DNA from: Prorocentrum cordatum | Lineage: Eukaryota > Sar > Dinophyceae > Prorocentrales > Prorocentraceae | Reading direction: 5' to 3' | Length of the DNA: 55,000 bases | Assembly (NCBI GenBank): GCA_963575745.1 | Contig: CAUYUJ010005675.1 | Location: 1 to 55,000, forward strand | In this document: positions 29,923 through 40,354 of the stretch, piece by piece | Layout of the letters: the number at the start of each line of letters is the position of its first letter | How positions within the stretch are numbered: position 1 is the stretch's first letter | Made by a program: the position numbers and the translations under genes | The notes under the pieces: model-generated | Databases searched by the model: none | What the model was told of the DNA's origin: nothing | Seen by the model: only the letters and a program-made list of their open reading frames with translations

Positions 29923-31280
29923 AATTCTTGACGCTTTGCGTATCCCCACCTGCCCATCCAGAAACGATGCCCCCTCTGTCGGGAGAAGGAATGACGGGAC
30001 GCACATAGACAGCGCGAGCGTGTGACTGGTCATGCTGCCGCTGCTGTTGCTGGTGGTGCGCGTGCTGCTGGTGCTGGTGCTGATGTTGGTTATCTTGCTG
30101 CTGGTGCTGCTGCTGGTGCTGCTGGTGGTGGTGCTGCTGCTGATGCTGCTGTGCTGCTGGAGTTGCCGCTGGTGCTACTGGTGATGGTGATTGTGCTGTT
30201 GTTGGTGCTGCTGCTGATGGCGCGGCTTCTCGTTCTGATGGTCCTGCTGCTGGTGTTGCGGGTGCTGCTGCTACTGGTGCTACTGCTGGTGCTGCTGATG
30301 GTGTCGCTGATGGTGCTGCTGGTGCCGGCGGCGGTGCTGCTGGTGCTGCCGCCGCTGCTAGTGCTGTGGCTGGTGGTTGCGGTGCTGCTGCTGCTGCTGG
30401 CGCTGCTGATGCTGGTGCGGGCAGTGATGGTGGGAGCAAATTTGGTTAACGACCGCCTCGGGAGCGCGTTCTCGATCGGATTTTTGGAGAGGTTGCCCTC
30501 TTGGGGCACTATTGCGGGTCTCTTTTGGTAGATCTTGGGGCCCTCGTAGACATCTTGGGGCCGTCTTGCCTATGCTGTTCAAAAAGAAAAGGGCCATTCG
30601 GATCCCCCCCCCCCCCCCCATCAGAGGCTCAGAAAGGGCGCCCTGAGGCACTCACGGGCCGTCCTTGGAGTGCTGGCGCTCTGGCTGTTTGGGGTTCCAT
30701 TGTGGAAATCGTGAGGTATCAAGAGCCAATGGAAAGCGATACGGCCAGAATGCAATGACAGACATGTGTTATTTAGATGTTGGAATTGCTTTTCCGATGG
30801 CTCGAATGCCACTTGGAATCATCTTGGGGCCGTAGCTTGGACAATCTAGAATCTTGGATGCGAATTCCAATTAAGCTCTCTGAGGCCACCGCAACCTTGG
30901 GCCGAAAATTGACAATCTGCCCCCTTCCCTCCCACCCACCTACCTCCTCCCCCCCCCCCTTCCCACCCCCCGCCCCCGCCCGCCATCCCCCCGCCCACCC
31001 GCCCACCCGCGCGCGCACAACACACACGCACACCACAACGCATACACGCACATCTACACACTTTTCCCCGAGGAGCGCACCGTGCTTCACGCGCGAGACA
31101 CTCCTACACACACCCCTTCCCTCCCCCCCCGCCCCAGACCCAAGGGGCGTTGTATAGGGGCACACACACGCGCGCACACCGCGCACCTCCCCCACCCTTC
31201 CCCGAGCAAGTGAAGGAGGAAGCTGTGGCGGAGAGAAGGAAAATTACGCTAAACCACCGCAGCCCAAAGGGCTCGCGGGA
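29923..31280 (-). mobile_element. CCAAGA dispersed element, copy D (GCT-expanded)
   Basis: Minus orientation. The right end at low coordinates (ATTCTTGACGCTTTGCGTAT, then CCCATCCAGAAACG) is followed by a GCTGCTG/GGTGCTGCTG zone at 30025-30420 in place of the TCC zone. CTTGGGGC runs lie at 30480-30560, a relic of the GATCGA block at about 30573-30610, further runs near 30780-30840, an A/C-rich stretch, and the left hairpin at 31254-31279. The hairpin sequence differs from A-C yet still pairs (AGCCC with GGGCT, CCGC with GCGG on the minus strand). Frames through the GCT zone are poly-amino-acid artefacts. Confidence 0.65.
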
Positions 31281-31511
31281 TGATCTGACGCCTAGCAGGG
31301 CAAACGTGAATTATCGATTGTTAACTCGCGCGCGCGCGCGACATTTGTGGGCGCTGGCGCGTGCGCCTGCATGTGAATAACAGATGTGCTTGTCATGACA
31401 TGCCATTCTAGTTATGGGCACTGATCTCGAGCGCGCGCGCTTCCATGACATATTTCCCTCAAGCAATCGAGTCATTCACGCTGTATGCTAGGTGCAGAGT
31501 AGGATTTGAGA

Positions 31512-32090
31512 ATGTCCACTCCTACCAAGCTCATCGCGGAACTGGCCAACCTCCCCAAGTTCTTTGAGGAGCAGAAGCAGTGCAACCTCGACTCGGATGC
31601 CATGTCTGAGTTGATGCGCGCGCAGGCAACGTGCATCAGCGCAAAGATCAAGTCGCTCATTGAGTGCGACTTACGATCCGCAACGGAGTTGACTAAGGCC
31701 GTCCACGGCGTCGGGTGGGACAAGGAGACAACGGCTAAGTTGGCTACGCTGGTGAACGAGATGAAGAACAAGCTCGAGGATGGGAACCCTAACGCAAGGC
31801 GGCCGAACCAAAAGTGCTCATCATTCAACTTGTACTTGACTGATATCGAGTACACGACCCTCGCGGACAGCATGACGCCTTGGTCTGCTAAGTTCGCAGT
31901 TGTGAAAAAGAGGTGCTTCTTCATCGGGCTCCTCCTGCCGAGTGAGAAGACGAAAGGGCACATCTTGGAGTGCATCTATGTGGCCAACGGGCTGCCGCTG
32001 GAGAAGGGGAAAGATTGGTTCGCCCATTTGAATAACATCAAGGAGGCGCTTGCGCCGCTGGGCACTGTCAAGTACCCATTTGAGTTATGA
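31512..32090 (+). CDS. Hypothetical protein, 192 aa (5' part of a probably frameshifted gene)
   Basis: ATG 31512 opens a protein-like frame (MSTPTKLIAELANLPKFFEE, then SELMRAQATCISAKIKSLIE, TELTKAVHGVGWDKETTAKL, and a folded-looking region to YPFEL) that ends at TGA 32088-32090. It is of a type I remember from dinoflagellate hypothetical proteins, where the sequence continues beyond this point. The next frame starts at ATG 32087, overlapping as ATGA, and reads TEFPLSPKDLPSETYKHAYE, a natural continuation of KYPFEL. Either a one-base change broke a single gene, or the two are overlapping cistrons, which would be unusual in a nuclear genome. No intron signals at the junction. Confidence 0.65.
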   Translation: MSTPTKLIAELANLPKFFEEQKQCNLDSDAMSELMRAQATCISAKIKSLIECDLRSATELTKAVHGVGWDKETTAKLATLVNEMKNKLEDGNPNARRPNQKCSSFNLYLTDIEYTTLADSMTPWSAKFAVVKKRCFFIGLLLPSEKTKGHILECIYVANGLPLEKGKDWFAHLNNIKEALAPLGTVKYPFEL

Positions 32091-33046
32091 CAGAGTTTCC
32101 GCTTTCGCCCAAGGATCTCCCGAGTGAAACCTACAAGCATGCATACGAGACGGACCCGCCGTCGATGAAGGAGTACCGCGAGCTGACGTTCGGAACAGTC
32201 CGACAGAGCTCGACCGCCTCTAAGCGCGCGCATACGGGAGCTGAAGAAGCGGAGTCGCAGCTGGCCCTCAATAAGAAGAGCCCGCCCATGCTGAACCTGC
32301 GCGCTCCATCCGCAACCGACCCCAATCAGTTCATGGCGGAAGCCTGCAGGCAGATCGGCGCCCAGATGCTCCTGCAGGGCATGATGAAGGGTCTCCCTAG
32401 CACGAGTGCAAGCATGGACCCGTATAACATGCTGCAGTGCCTCCGCTCTTCCGCCGACGCGGGCGCGTCGTCGGCCTCGCACCTGCCCGAGCCGAAGGGC
32501 AGCCGCTCCGCCGCCGAGCCCACCGAAGCGGCCGAGCCCAAGGCTGGCGTCCGCGCCGACGACAGCGCTGGAAAATTCCCCATGGCCCCCCCAGCTGTCG
32601 ACGAGAAGGCTGGCGCCTGCGCCGACGACAGCGATGCGAGCGAGGAATCTGCTGCGGAGCGCTTGCGCACGAAGGCGACAGGCAAGGGCAAAGCGGCTGG
32701 CCGCATGCCGCGCCCCGCAGCTTCGGCCTCCGCTGCAAAACGCCCCGCGTCGGCCGCCCCTTCGTCGGGCGACGCCGATCAACCACCGATGAAGAAGGCG
32801 AAAGAGGCCAAGAAGGGCGGCGTCACAGAGAGTGATTTGCCAAAGGGCTCCAAGCTCAATCTGAAGGAGTGTCTCTCCAAGAGTGTCGCAGCAAAATACC
32901 CGTCCAAGGGCGCATGCACCTCCAAGCTATACGCGGAGGGTGGGAAGCAGGCCAGGGATAAAAAATTGAGCCCGGACGATGTGAAGCTCGCCCAGAAGGT
33001 CGCGTACAGCATTGGCTCATCTTTCTGGGTCAACTGTGGCTTGTAG
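32087..33046 (+). CDS. Hypothetical protein, 319 aa (3' part of the same gene)
   Basis: Frame from ATG 32087 to TAG 33044. It begins with MTEFPLSPKDLPSETYKHAY, has a Met/Gln-rich helix (ACRQIGAQMLLQGMMKGLP), a long Ala/Ser/Glu/Lys disordered centre with two repeats of AG.(R/C)ADDS, a basic run, KRPASAAPSS and KKAKEAKKGG (likely nuclear), and a short conserved-looking C-terminal domain (LNLKECLSKSVAAKYPSKGA, then LSPDDVKLAQKVAYSIGSSF). The start overlaps the upstream stop by four bases. As a free-standing protein it would begin within a domain, so I read it as the second half of a split gene. Confidence 0.6.
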   Translation: MTEFPLSPKDLPSETYKHAYETDPPSMKEYRELTFGTVRQSSTASKRAHTGAEEAESQLALNKKSPPMLNLRAPSATDPNQFMAEACRQIGAQMLLQGMMKGLPSTSASMDPYNMLQCLRSSADAGASSASHLPEPKGSRSAAEPTEAAEPKAGVRADDSAGKFPMAPPAVDEKAGACADDSDASEESAAERLRTKATGKGKAAGRMPRPAASASAAKRPASAAPSSGDADQPPMKKAKEAKKGGVTESDLPKGSKLNLKECLSKSVAAKYPSKGACTSKLYAEGGKQARDKKLSPDDVKLAQKVAYSIGSSFWVNCGL

Positions 33047-33320
33047 GGGCGCGTGCGCCGTTGCAGGAGCTCGCAGCGCTAAATACTAGGCAACGATTGC
33101 ATTCGTGCACGCGGCGAGTGCACGCGTGCAGCCGCGCATGCCGTATCTTTTTGCGATGAAACATTGCCAACCTTATTATTTCTCTTTCCCCCGCTCTTTC
33201 TCTCGCTCTCCATCTCGCTTTATCTCGCATTACGTTCACCCGCCATCATTCCCAATCTTGCCATAGCGTTCACTTTCTATGCTATCCTTTTCCGCCACCA
33301 CTCCCCCTCTATATGTCCCA

Positions 33321-33356
<36 letters not shown>

Positions 33357-33449
33357 ATCTCTCTGCCCAATATCCTTACATATAGGCCCTCTCTATACAA
33401 AGAGCCCTTTCTCCTCGAACACATCCCATCCCACTCTCTCTATATATAG

Positions 33450-33506
<57 letters not shown>

Positions 33507-33577
33507 TCGCGCTCGCACGTTCTCCCTTTCGCTCCATTTCATTCTCCCTCGTTATCGTGATCTCACTCCCCTCTATA

Positions 33578-33631
<54 letters not shown>

Positions 33632-33991
33632 GTCACACCTCCCGCCTACCCCTTCTCACCTGCATCCGATTGTCCCCCCAGCCCTCTGATTATCCATCCA
33701 TCCACCCGCCCGCCCTTTCAGCCTACCAGCGTCGTCGCATCGCCATCCCCCGCACGCCGCGCTACCACCGTAAGATGAGAGCGGCTATTGTTGGATGACA
33801 TATTGTGTTATTATTGAGCTCTTCACCGATGGAAATCCGTTGATCGTGTCGCGTGGCAGACTGTGGGTTGCGCGATTCTCGCGCGCCCCTGCCCCAGCCC
33901 ACGCCCATCCCGATCCCATGATGCATCGCAGTTTGGCTCTGCGCACGCTTAGCGTTTAAGCTGCTGCGCGCGTGGTTGCGGACTGTTTGAG
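33047..33991. repeat. Gene-free interval with AT and CT microsatellites
   Basis: (AT)n at 33324-33353, (CT)n at about 33451-33502 and again at 33581-33628, in a C/T-rich surround. No gene supported. The sequence just before 33992 is the likely leader of the next gene. Confidence 0.85.
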
Positions 33992-34378
33992 ATGGTGCGC
34001 TCGGAGATGGAGAAAATGCTGCAGAAGCAGCTGACCACCGTCAGGAAGGAGAGGTCGACGGCAGAGAGGCAGCTCGGAACCCAGAAGGTGTACTTCCTCA
34101 AGAAGATGCTCACGCAGCAGTCGACCTTCTTCTTTCAGTCGCTGTCGCGCGTCAGGGCCAACGGCCTGCCGACGGTGGAGTGCCAGAAGGTTGTGAATAA
34201 GTTGGTCGGGTCAATCATTCCCAAGCCAGAGACGAGTGAGGTCGGCACCCAGACGGGCTTGAGGCTGTCGCAAGGCATTGAGCCCGCGAGGCTGCCCAAG
34301 CCGCTGACGGCGTTGGATGAGGGGTCGGACTCGAGCTGGGATGGGGACAGCGAGCAGCTGGGGTCGATGTCGGAATGA
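33992..34378 (+). CDS. Small coiled-coil protein, 128 aa
   Basis: Intact frame from ATG 33992 to TGA 34376. The N-terminal ~40 residues form a charged helix (MEKMLQKQLTTVRKERSTAE). Then come QSTFFFQSLSRVRANGLPTV and a short Lys-containing segment, SEVGTQTGLRLS, and an acidic Ser-rich tail. G-T-Q-T fits the core of the motif that dynein light chain LC8 binds, though the usual preceding Lys/Arg is absent. SLSRVRANGLP resembles AILKRVRADGLP in the broken gene at 35724, so this may be a truncated relative of that family's N-terminus. Confidence 0.6.
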   Translation: MVRSEMEKMLQKQLTTVRKERSTAERQLGTQKVYFLKKMLTQQSTFFFQSLSRVRANGLPTVECQKVVNKLVGSIIPKPETSEVGTQTGLRLSQGIEPARLPKPLTALDEGSDSSWDGDSEQLGSMSE

Positions 34379-34699
34379 GCGCAGCTAGAGGCATGTCTTA
34401 GCCCACAGATTTACTGCCGTTGTTGCAGTACAGCCCGTTTTACTGCTGGGAGGGGAGATCCCAGAAAATGTGTTCCATCATTCGCACGCGTGCGTTTAAC
34501 CGCGTCTAAATCCGCCACCGTGCCGCGAGGCGCGGAGTGGGAGTGCCCTCATGCCCCTTGTCAAATCCTCCGAGCCTCAGTCCTCAGTCCTGCGAGGAAT
34601 CATTATAAAGGGGACCAGAGCCTCAATTTCCAATTCTCTCGGGCCTTCCCGCGGTTCACCTGGGGCTTCTTGCAATTTCCCGCGCGATTGTTTCGAGCT
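34379..34699. other. No feature seen
   Basis: Ordinary sequence downstream of the 128-aa gene. No supported gene or repeat. Confidence 0.4.
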
Positions 34700-35260
34700 C
34701 AAGCGGGCCCCGAGACGGGCCAAGAAGGCACCAAAGAGGCCCCGAAGACGGCCCAGGCCCCGAGACGCCAAACGAGCGCTCCACGACGCCCAAAATGGCC
34801 CCAAGACGGGCCCAGAGGCCGCCCGCAGACGGCCCGCCTCCAAGAGGCTTCCCAAGAGGGCCCCGAGTGGCTAAACTTGTTGATTGCCCCTTGTGGTTTT
34901 CGTTGTTGTGTTTTTGCTTTCTCGCCTTTTCGGCTTCCCGACGCTCTGAGACGGCCCAAGCCCCAAGAGGCCCCAAGGGGCCCCCAAGACGGCCCGACGA
35001 CGGCCCAATACGGCCCCAAGATTGCCCATTATGGTTCCAAATACAACCCAAGAGCTCTTGGAGCCCTAGGGCTCCAAGACGGCACCAAGAGGGGCCAAGA
35101 GGGCGACGAACAATTCAAACATTCAAGTCGCCCCCAGGGGCCCCAGGGTGCCCCAAGGCCCCCAAGACGCCCCAAGCAGCCCCCAAGGCCCCCAAACGAC
35201 CTTGCAGATGCCCCAAAACGCCCCCCAAGAGGCTTCAAAACTGCCACCCAGAAACCTCCG
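34700..35260 (+). repeat. CCAAGA-run cluster (element relic, copy J)
   Basis: Runs of GCCCCAAGACGGCCC and GGCCCCAAGAGG types, with the internal block TTTGCTTTCTCGCCTTTTCG at about 34914. Neither the left hairpin nor the right end is seen, so this is a partial or diverged copy. Open frames through it (for example 34490-35329) are repeat translations. Confidence 0.65.
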
Positions 35261-35289
35261 AAAGGCTTAACACGAGACCCAGACACACA

Positions 35290-35450
35290 TTCGGTACCAC
35301 TTGAGGCATATTGCCGACATACACGTTAGGCATACTGACGACGCGCCTCAGATGGCACCCGATCGGAACTACTTGAGGCATACAACGGACATGCCTCAAG
35401 TTGTATTAATTCGATGCCACTTGAGGCATACTGCCGACATGCCTCCCTCG
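35290..35450. repeat. Degenerate repeat CTTGAGGCATACTGCCGACA
   Basis: A unit of about 20-25 bp occurs four to five times (about 35299, 35322, 35371, 35418), partly with inverted GCCTCAAG pieces between. It lies just upstream of the broken gene at 35724. Confidence 0.65.
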
Positions 35451-35723
35451 GTCCAGAATGTGAGATTGTCGAGCTTTCGGTCCACCACCGCCCCGCGACG
35501 GCCCAAGCGCCTCCAACGCCATCCAATGTCCACGAATCCAGGCACGGTGGCGGAATGGGCCGAAGGCCATTATATAACCAAATTCAGTTCCGCGCATGTA
35601 TGCACGCGCGTCGTATGCAGCGATCGCCCCACGCACCGCGCGCCGATCAGGAGGCGCACGCGCCACCGTCCTCGCCCTGGCCCGAGCGACCAGCGCGCCC
35701 TTGCGCGCGTGCACCCCTGGCTC

Positions 35724-37975
35724 ATGAAGCGCGCGGGCGCTGACCTTAATGAGCTGCATCGCGATTCTTACGTTTCGCAGCGGGGGCTTGAGGCGATTCT
35801 GAAAAGGGTGAGGGCGGACGGGCTCCCCAGCGCGAGCAGCTCGCGCTTGCAGCTCCGAGCCCGCCATGCGTTCACTAGTGAGCCAACGCCATGCGGCCCT
35901 GTGGTGCAGCCGATGGAGCTCACTCTAGAGGACAGGACTGTTGGAATTGCATTTGTCAATCACCCGTTTGCCCTCTTGGATCGCACCGTTCGGGAGTGCG
36001 CTCCGTTCAGGCAAATTATGAAGGCAAAGTTGGCGAAGTTCCCCAGCTCCCCGAGTACGCCGTGGAGGCTCATCATATTCTTCGACGAGGTCAGCCCCAC
36101 GAACCCACTTGCATCCAAGAAGGACCCACGCAAAGTGCAGAGCTTCTACTGGACGTTCGCTGAGTTTGAAAATCTTGTTCATCGGGGGGAAATGTGGTTC
36201 ATTGTTACATGTACTCCGTCGCTCATTGTCGAGACCATGGACAGCGGCATGTCGCAGTTAGTCAAGCATGTACTGAAACACATGTTTTTCAATGACGAGT
36301 CTCATCACCTGACGAAGACAGGCATTTGCTTGGATTTGCGCGAGAGCGAAAACGATACCAATGATTTCACCAGGCTCTTTGCGCGTCATTACGGGACATT
36401 GGCTGTCTTCAAAGCTATCAAGGAAGTCCTCGGTAGCATGGGCCACCGAGGCATCGTGCCATGCCCTTTGTGCCGAAACATCGCCAAGGACGGTAGATTC
36501 GGGCACCTCCCGTTGGACAATTTGGAGTACCACCTTTGGGAGCCGCACTCGGACGCTTCTGTGCGAAACTTGCTGGGAGAACTGATGGTTGCAAAAACTG
36601 TTTTGGGTAAGACTGCTTACGCAGAGTTGGAGACAGGAAAGGGTTCCACTACGGGCCCCACTACCTCACTGCTGATGCCGCCATGAAGCCAATCAGCACC
36701 ACCATGTACGATTGGCCGCACATATATTTCATCACTGGGCTTTTCGAGTACGATCTCGATGAATTTATGCACAAGGCCAAGGCGGCTGCGGGGAGGAACA
36801 AAAAGGGCCTGGTGGAATACACAGACCTGCACGCGTACATGCAGCAGTGGACGTGGCCTCGGGTGTACAAGAGAACGGCTGAAATCTTCGAGACCAACAA
36901 GCTGGCCGCCACTGCGAGCGAGCAGCTGTCAGCGACACCAGTCGTACAGAGGTACTTCTCCAACGTGGTTGCAATGGAGGAGAGCCTTGCCGCCCTCCAC
37001 GGTGCAGCGGAATCAGTTTCGCTCTGTTGTGAGAGCATAGAGATGCTGCAATGCGCATCGCGCAAACAGGTGTCCGCGGTCCAGCTGCACGATTGCATCA
37101 TGAAGCACTTGCATAAGTTTCGCGACGTGCACGGGCGAGGGCCCTGGCAATTCAAGCACCACCAGGCTGCTCATCTCGGTCCGCAGTACCGAGTTTTCGG
37201 TTGCCTTTTCGACACGTTCGTCACCGAGCGAAGGCATAAGGACCCGAAAAAGTTCGCAATGAACCGCCAGTCGAGAGGCATATACTACACCAGGGGTCTC
37301 ATGGAGGAGCTGTGATGCCAACATTTTGCAGACCTTAAACAATTCTCGACGCACGTAAGCGGCAACTGGAGTGCGTTGCCGAAGGCGTTGCGCATGCCAG
37401 TGGGGGAAATGTTTCCGCGCGCAGCCAATATCGAGATATCTGGCACTTTCGTTGCCGAATCGGGCGCGAAGTTTAGCAATTTGGATGTCGTCCTGCTTGG
37501 TGGCGACAGGCGCCGACAGTGCGGGGAAATCTGGTATCATTTCTGCGTTGACGGCACTTGCTGGACGTGCATCTCCATGTGGGAGTTTAGAAGAGCAGAC
37601 GGCCGATATGCTAAATATAAGCGGGCTGAAAAGCCAACCCTAGTCTTGTCTAACGAGTTGCTGGCCCACGGAATTTGGCGATCAGGCGCCGACGGGGCTG
37701 TTACAGTTATATGGCCGCTGCATTATATGTTTGCATGCGGTTTGATGTTAGTCGATGCGCTCTCACGCTCTGTGCCTCGTGAGATCCCCAACCGCACCAC
37801 CACAAACGACGAGCCCAGAAAATCTTCAAATCCGTATGGTATATTCGGTTCCCGAGCAATTATGTTATCATCGGCGCACACAACATCGAAGTGTGAATCC
37901 AATCAGCCCGTTTCCTTTTCCAACGAGGTTTGCCTTCCCTGCGCCTGGGCGGGCTTACCTGCGAGGAGTTAGAAC
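35724..37975 (+). pseudogene. Broken gene of a large protein with transposase-like motifs
   Basis: Three in-order coding parts: frame 0 from ATG 35724 to about 36640, frame 2 from about 36641 to TGA 37313-37315, and frame 2 again to about 37972. At 36620-36645 the reading shifts from AELETGKG to GFHYGPHYLTADAAMKP. At the TGA the sequence is protein-like on both sides (RGLMEEL, then CQHFADLKQFSTHVSGNWSA). Motifs: WRLIIFFDEVSPTNPL (about 36062), QSFYWTFAEFENLV, RLFARHYGTLAVFKAIKEVL, VPCPLCRNIA and MYDWPHIYFITGLFEYDL (about 36704). An acidic residue after a hydrophobic strand, a C-x-x-C, and a [YF]-D-W-x-H motif in this order recall CACTA/Plavaka-like DDE transposases, and I remember similar proteins as abundant in dinoflagellates. 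Catalytic assignment is inference. The 30-bp GTAAGA..ACAG segment near 36607 is too short and out of phase for an intron. Confidence 0.6.
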
Positions 37976-38735
37976 GTCCTTGATGGCTCGAGATGGCTCC
38001 AAGACGGCCTCAGAGAGCCCGAGCTTCCAATATGGCCAAATATACTTCAAGGCGGCTCGAGATAGCATCCGACACGAACCAATACGGTTTCAAGTGCCCT
38101 CCAACCCCCCGCGTTCAAACCCACAGAGGCCAAATTTGCACCAACACCAAAGCAAAACACATGTTTTTTTGTGTGTTCGCTTTTTCGCTTCCGATGGGCT
38201 CTTGATGCGTCAAGATGACCCCGAGATGGCCCAAGGGGCCCCAAGAGGGCCCCAATGGCGTCCAAGAGCGCGAGAGCGCCTTTTTTTGGAAGCTCCTAGG
38301 GGTGGGTGGGTGGAATTAAGCCCCCCTCTTTTTGAACAATGGTGGCCACTGCTCCAAGAGGTCCCCTATGCCACCAAAAAGAATTTAAGATCCCCCCCAA
38401 GACCTTCCAAACGAGCACCACATGGCCCGAAGATCCCAATACCTCCGAGAAAACGCTTCCTAGGCGGTTGTTACGCTGCCTGATTTCACTACCACCGTCC
38501 GCACCTGCATCAATAGCAGCATCACTACAACCACCAGCAAGAGCACTTGGCAGCAGCGGTAGCACCAGCAACACCGCCACCACCGTCAGCAGCAGCACCA
38601 GCAGCAGCACCTAGCAGCAGCAGCAGCAACAGCACTAGCACTATCAGCAGCACCAACATCACCACCATTAGCAGCAAATGCATTAGCAGCAGTACCAGCA
38701 GCACCAGCAGCACGATAACCATCGCCAGCATCAGC

Positions 38736-38767
<32 letters not shown>

Positions 38768-39178
38768 CCACCACCACCACCAACAGCAACACCAGCACCA
38801 TCAGCAGCACCACAGCAGCGCCAGCAGCATCACGAGAACCAGCAACACCAGCAGCACCCGCAGCAAAAATACCAGAAGCAGCAGCACCACCAGCACCCAC
38901 AGCACCACCAGCGGCAATGACACCAGCAGCAGCGCCAGCAACACCTGCCCAGCAGCAGCAGCACCACCAGCTCCAGCACCAGCAGCAGCGCCAGCAGCAC
39001 GAGAATCAGCAACACCAGCAGTAGCACCAGCAGCAGCAGCAGTGCCAGCAGCAGCAGCAACAGCACCAGCAGCAGCACCCGCACCCTTCGCTACCAGAGA
39101 TCTCCCCAATTCAACAGTAGTGCCCGCGCTGTTTCACTATGGATGGGCTGGTGGGGATACGCGAAGTGTCAAGAATTT
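37976..39178 (+). mobile_element. CCAAGA dispersed element, copy E (CAG-expanded)
   Basis: Starts near the end of the broken gene without a clear left hairpin. CCAAGA-type runs lie at 37985-38050 and 38220-38440, with TTCGCTTTTTCGCTTCCGAT at about 38179 and CCCCCCTCTTTTTGAAC at about 38321. From 38510 to 39080 a CAGCAG/CACCAGCAG zone replaces the TCC zone. The right end GGATGGGCTGGTGGGGATAC, GCGAAGTGTC closes at about 39178. Frames through the CAG zone are poly-amino-acid artefacts. Confidence 0.65.
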
Positions 39179-39411
39179 CGTTTAAGATAGCATTGAAATT
39201 ATAGGCGCGAACAACAGAAACAGAAATTTAATCAGGTTAACATCATGCGCACGAATGTAATTACAACCTGCGAAAATCTTGTTCCGAACATGGAAATATA
39301 CGAATCCAGATTGCATGCTGAAAAAATCGACCTCCGAACATGGAACTCACAGAAAGCATGTTAGCAAAATCGCAAACAGCTTGGAACCAAAACCATTGAA
39401 ATTTAGAACCC

Positions 39412-39602
39412 ACGGGCTACTTACGGGCTACTTACGGGCTACTTACGGGCTACTTACGGACTACTTACGGGCTACTTACGGGCTACTTACGGGCTACTTA
39501 CGGGCTACTTATAAGTTACTTATAAGTTACTTATAAGTAGGCCGTAAGTTCATAAGTTACTTATAACTAGCATAAGTACTTATAAGTACCCCCGCCGCGC
39601 GC
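39412..39602. repeat. Palindromic TAAGTA satellite, copy 2
   Basis: Nine units of an 11-bp repeat, CGGGCTACTTA, then TTATAAGTTAC units, then CATAAGTACTTATAAGTACC running into CCCGCCGCGCGC. The last 33 bases (39570-39602) are the exact reverse complement of 12881-12913. Confidence 0.85.
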
Positions 39603-39702
39603 AGATGCCGAGTTCCACCGGGGGGGGGCCTCGAGGCCGCGCCCCCCACGGCCCGCACGGCCGCGGCGCCCTCCCCCCCTCCGGGAGATTCCCCCCAATC
39701 GT

Positions 39703-39895
39703 CGGGGACGCGCAGGCGTGGATTGGCGATCCATGGATTTGGCGCGCGGCCGCCACTTCCATGGATCGGGGGAGGTGCCGTCCCCAAAATGCAGCCGGTG
39801 CCGCCTCGCTCGGCGGCGGAAAGCCGCGGTTCCCACGAAAAACGGGCCCCGTCGCTATAGTCCACGCCCCCTTGATCCACGTTTGCGATCGCCTG
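39703..39895 (+). repeat. 193-bp dispersed repeat, copy 1
   Basis: Runs from CGGGGACGCGCAGGCGTGGA to TTTGCGATCGCCTG. It aligns end to end with 45538-45730 in the same orientation, with equal length and mostly identical sequence (for example GGATCGGGGGAGGTGCC and GCCTCGCTCGGCGGCGGAAA). An internal inverted repeat CGATCCATGGA / TCCATGGATCG is conserved in copy 1. Frames differ between copies, so it is not conserved as protein. Confidence 0.8.
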
Positions 39896-40354
39896 CAAGC
39901 GGCAAGCGCCCTTGCCCGCGCTCGGCGTTCCAACCCCCCTCTCCCCCTGGCTGTTGGCCGGGGCGGCGGGGCCGGACAGGTGGTTTGCTGCAAATTCCGT
40001 ATTAGTCGTCCCCTGCAGTCCGCTTTTTGAGGCGCCTTTTTTGGAACTGGCGGGGTCCGGTTTATCAGGGCGCTTTCTTTGGATTGGAGCTTACGTAGGG
40101 GGTCCGGTTTATGAAGGCGCCCCGTCGAAGAGGAGGGTGCGGAATGGTAGGTCGCATGTGGAGGGGGGTCAAGTTTTTTGGGGGGCCGATTAGTAAGGGA
40201 TTTGGAGTACAGTGGAACATACATGTTCGAGCCGCCCTGGGTGGCCACTGTAGCGTTTCACACGCGGCCAGGTTGTCTCCGGCGTGCTTCCTGCAGGCCT
40301 CAAGGCCGCCATAAGACGGCTCCAGATGGCAGCGGAGCCTCCCAGGCATGCGAT
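39896..40354. other. Gene-free interval with a short direct repeat
   Basis: GGGTCCGGTTTAT followed by AGGGCGC or GAAGGCGC occurs at about 40053 and 40099, in GC-rich sequence. No supported gene. Confidence 0.45.

Noticed and set aside
30025-30420. Poly-Ala/Leu/Gln frames in the GCT zone of element D
   Set aside because: The same position holds CAG or TCC repeats in other copies, so no protein is conserved.
36607-36636. A 30-bp GTAAGA...ACAG intron restoring the frame in the broken gene
   Set aside because: Too short, and its removal leaves the reading in the same wrong phase. A frameshift explains the break better.
39580-40248. 222-codon minus frame covering the 193-bp repeat
   Set aside because: The second repeat copy has a different open frame and the sequence is not conserved as protein.
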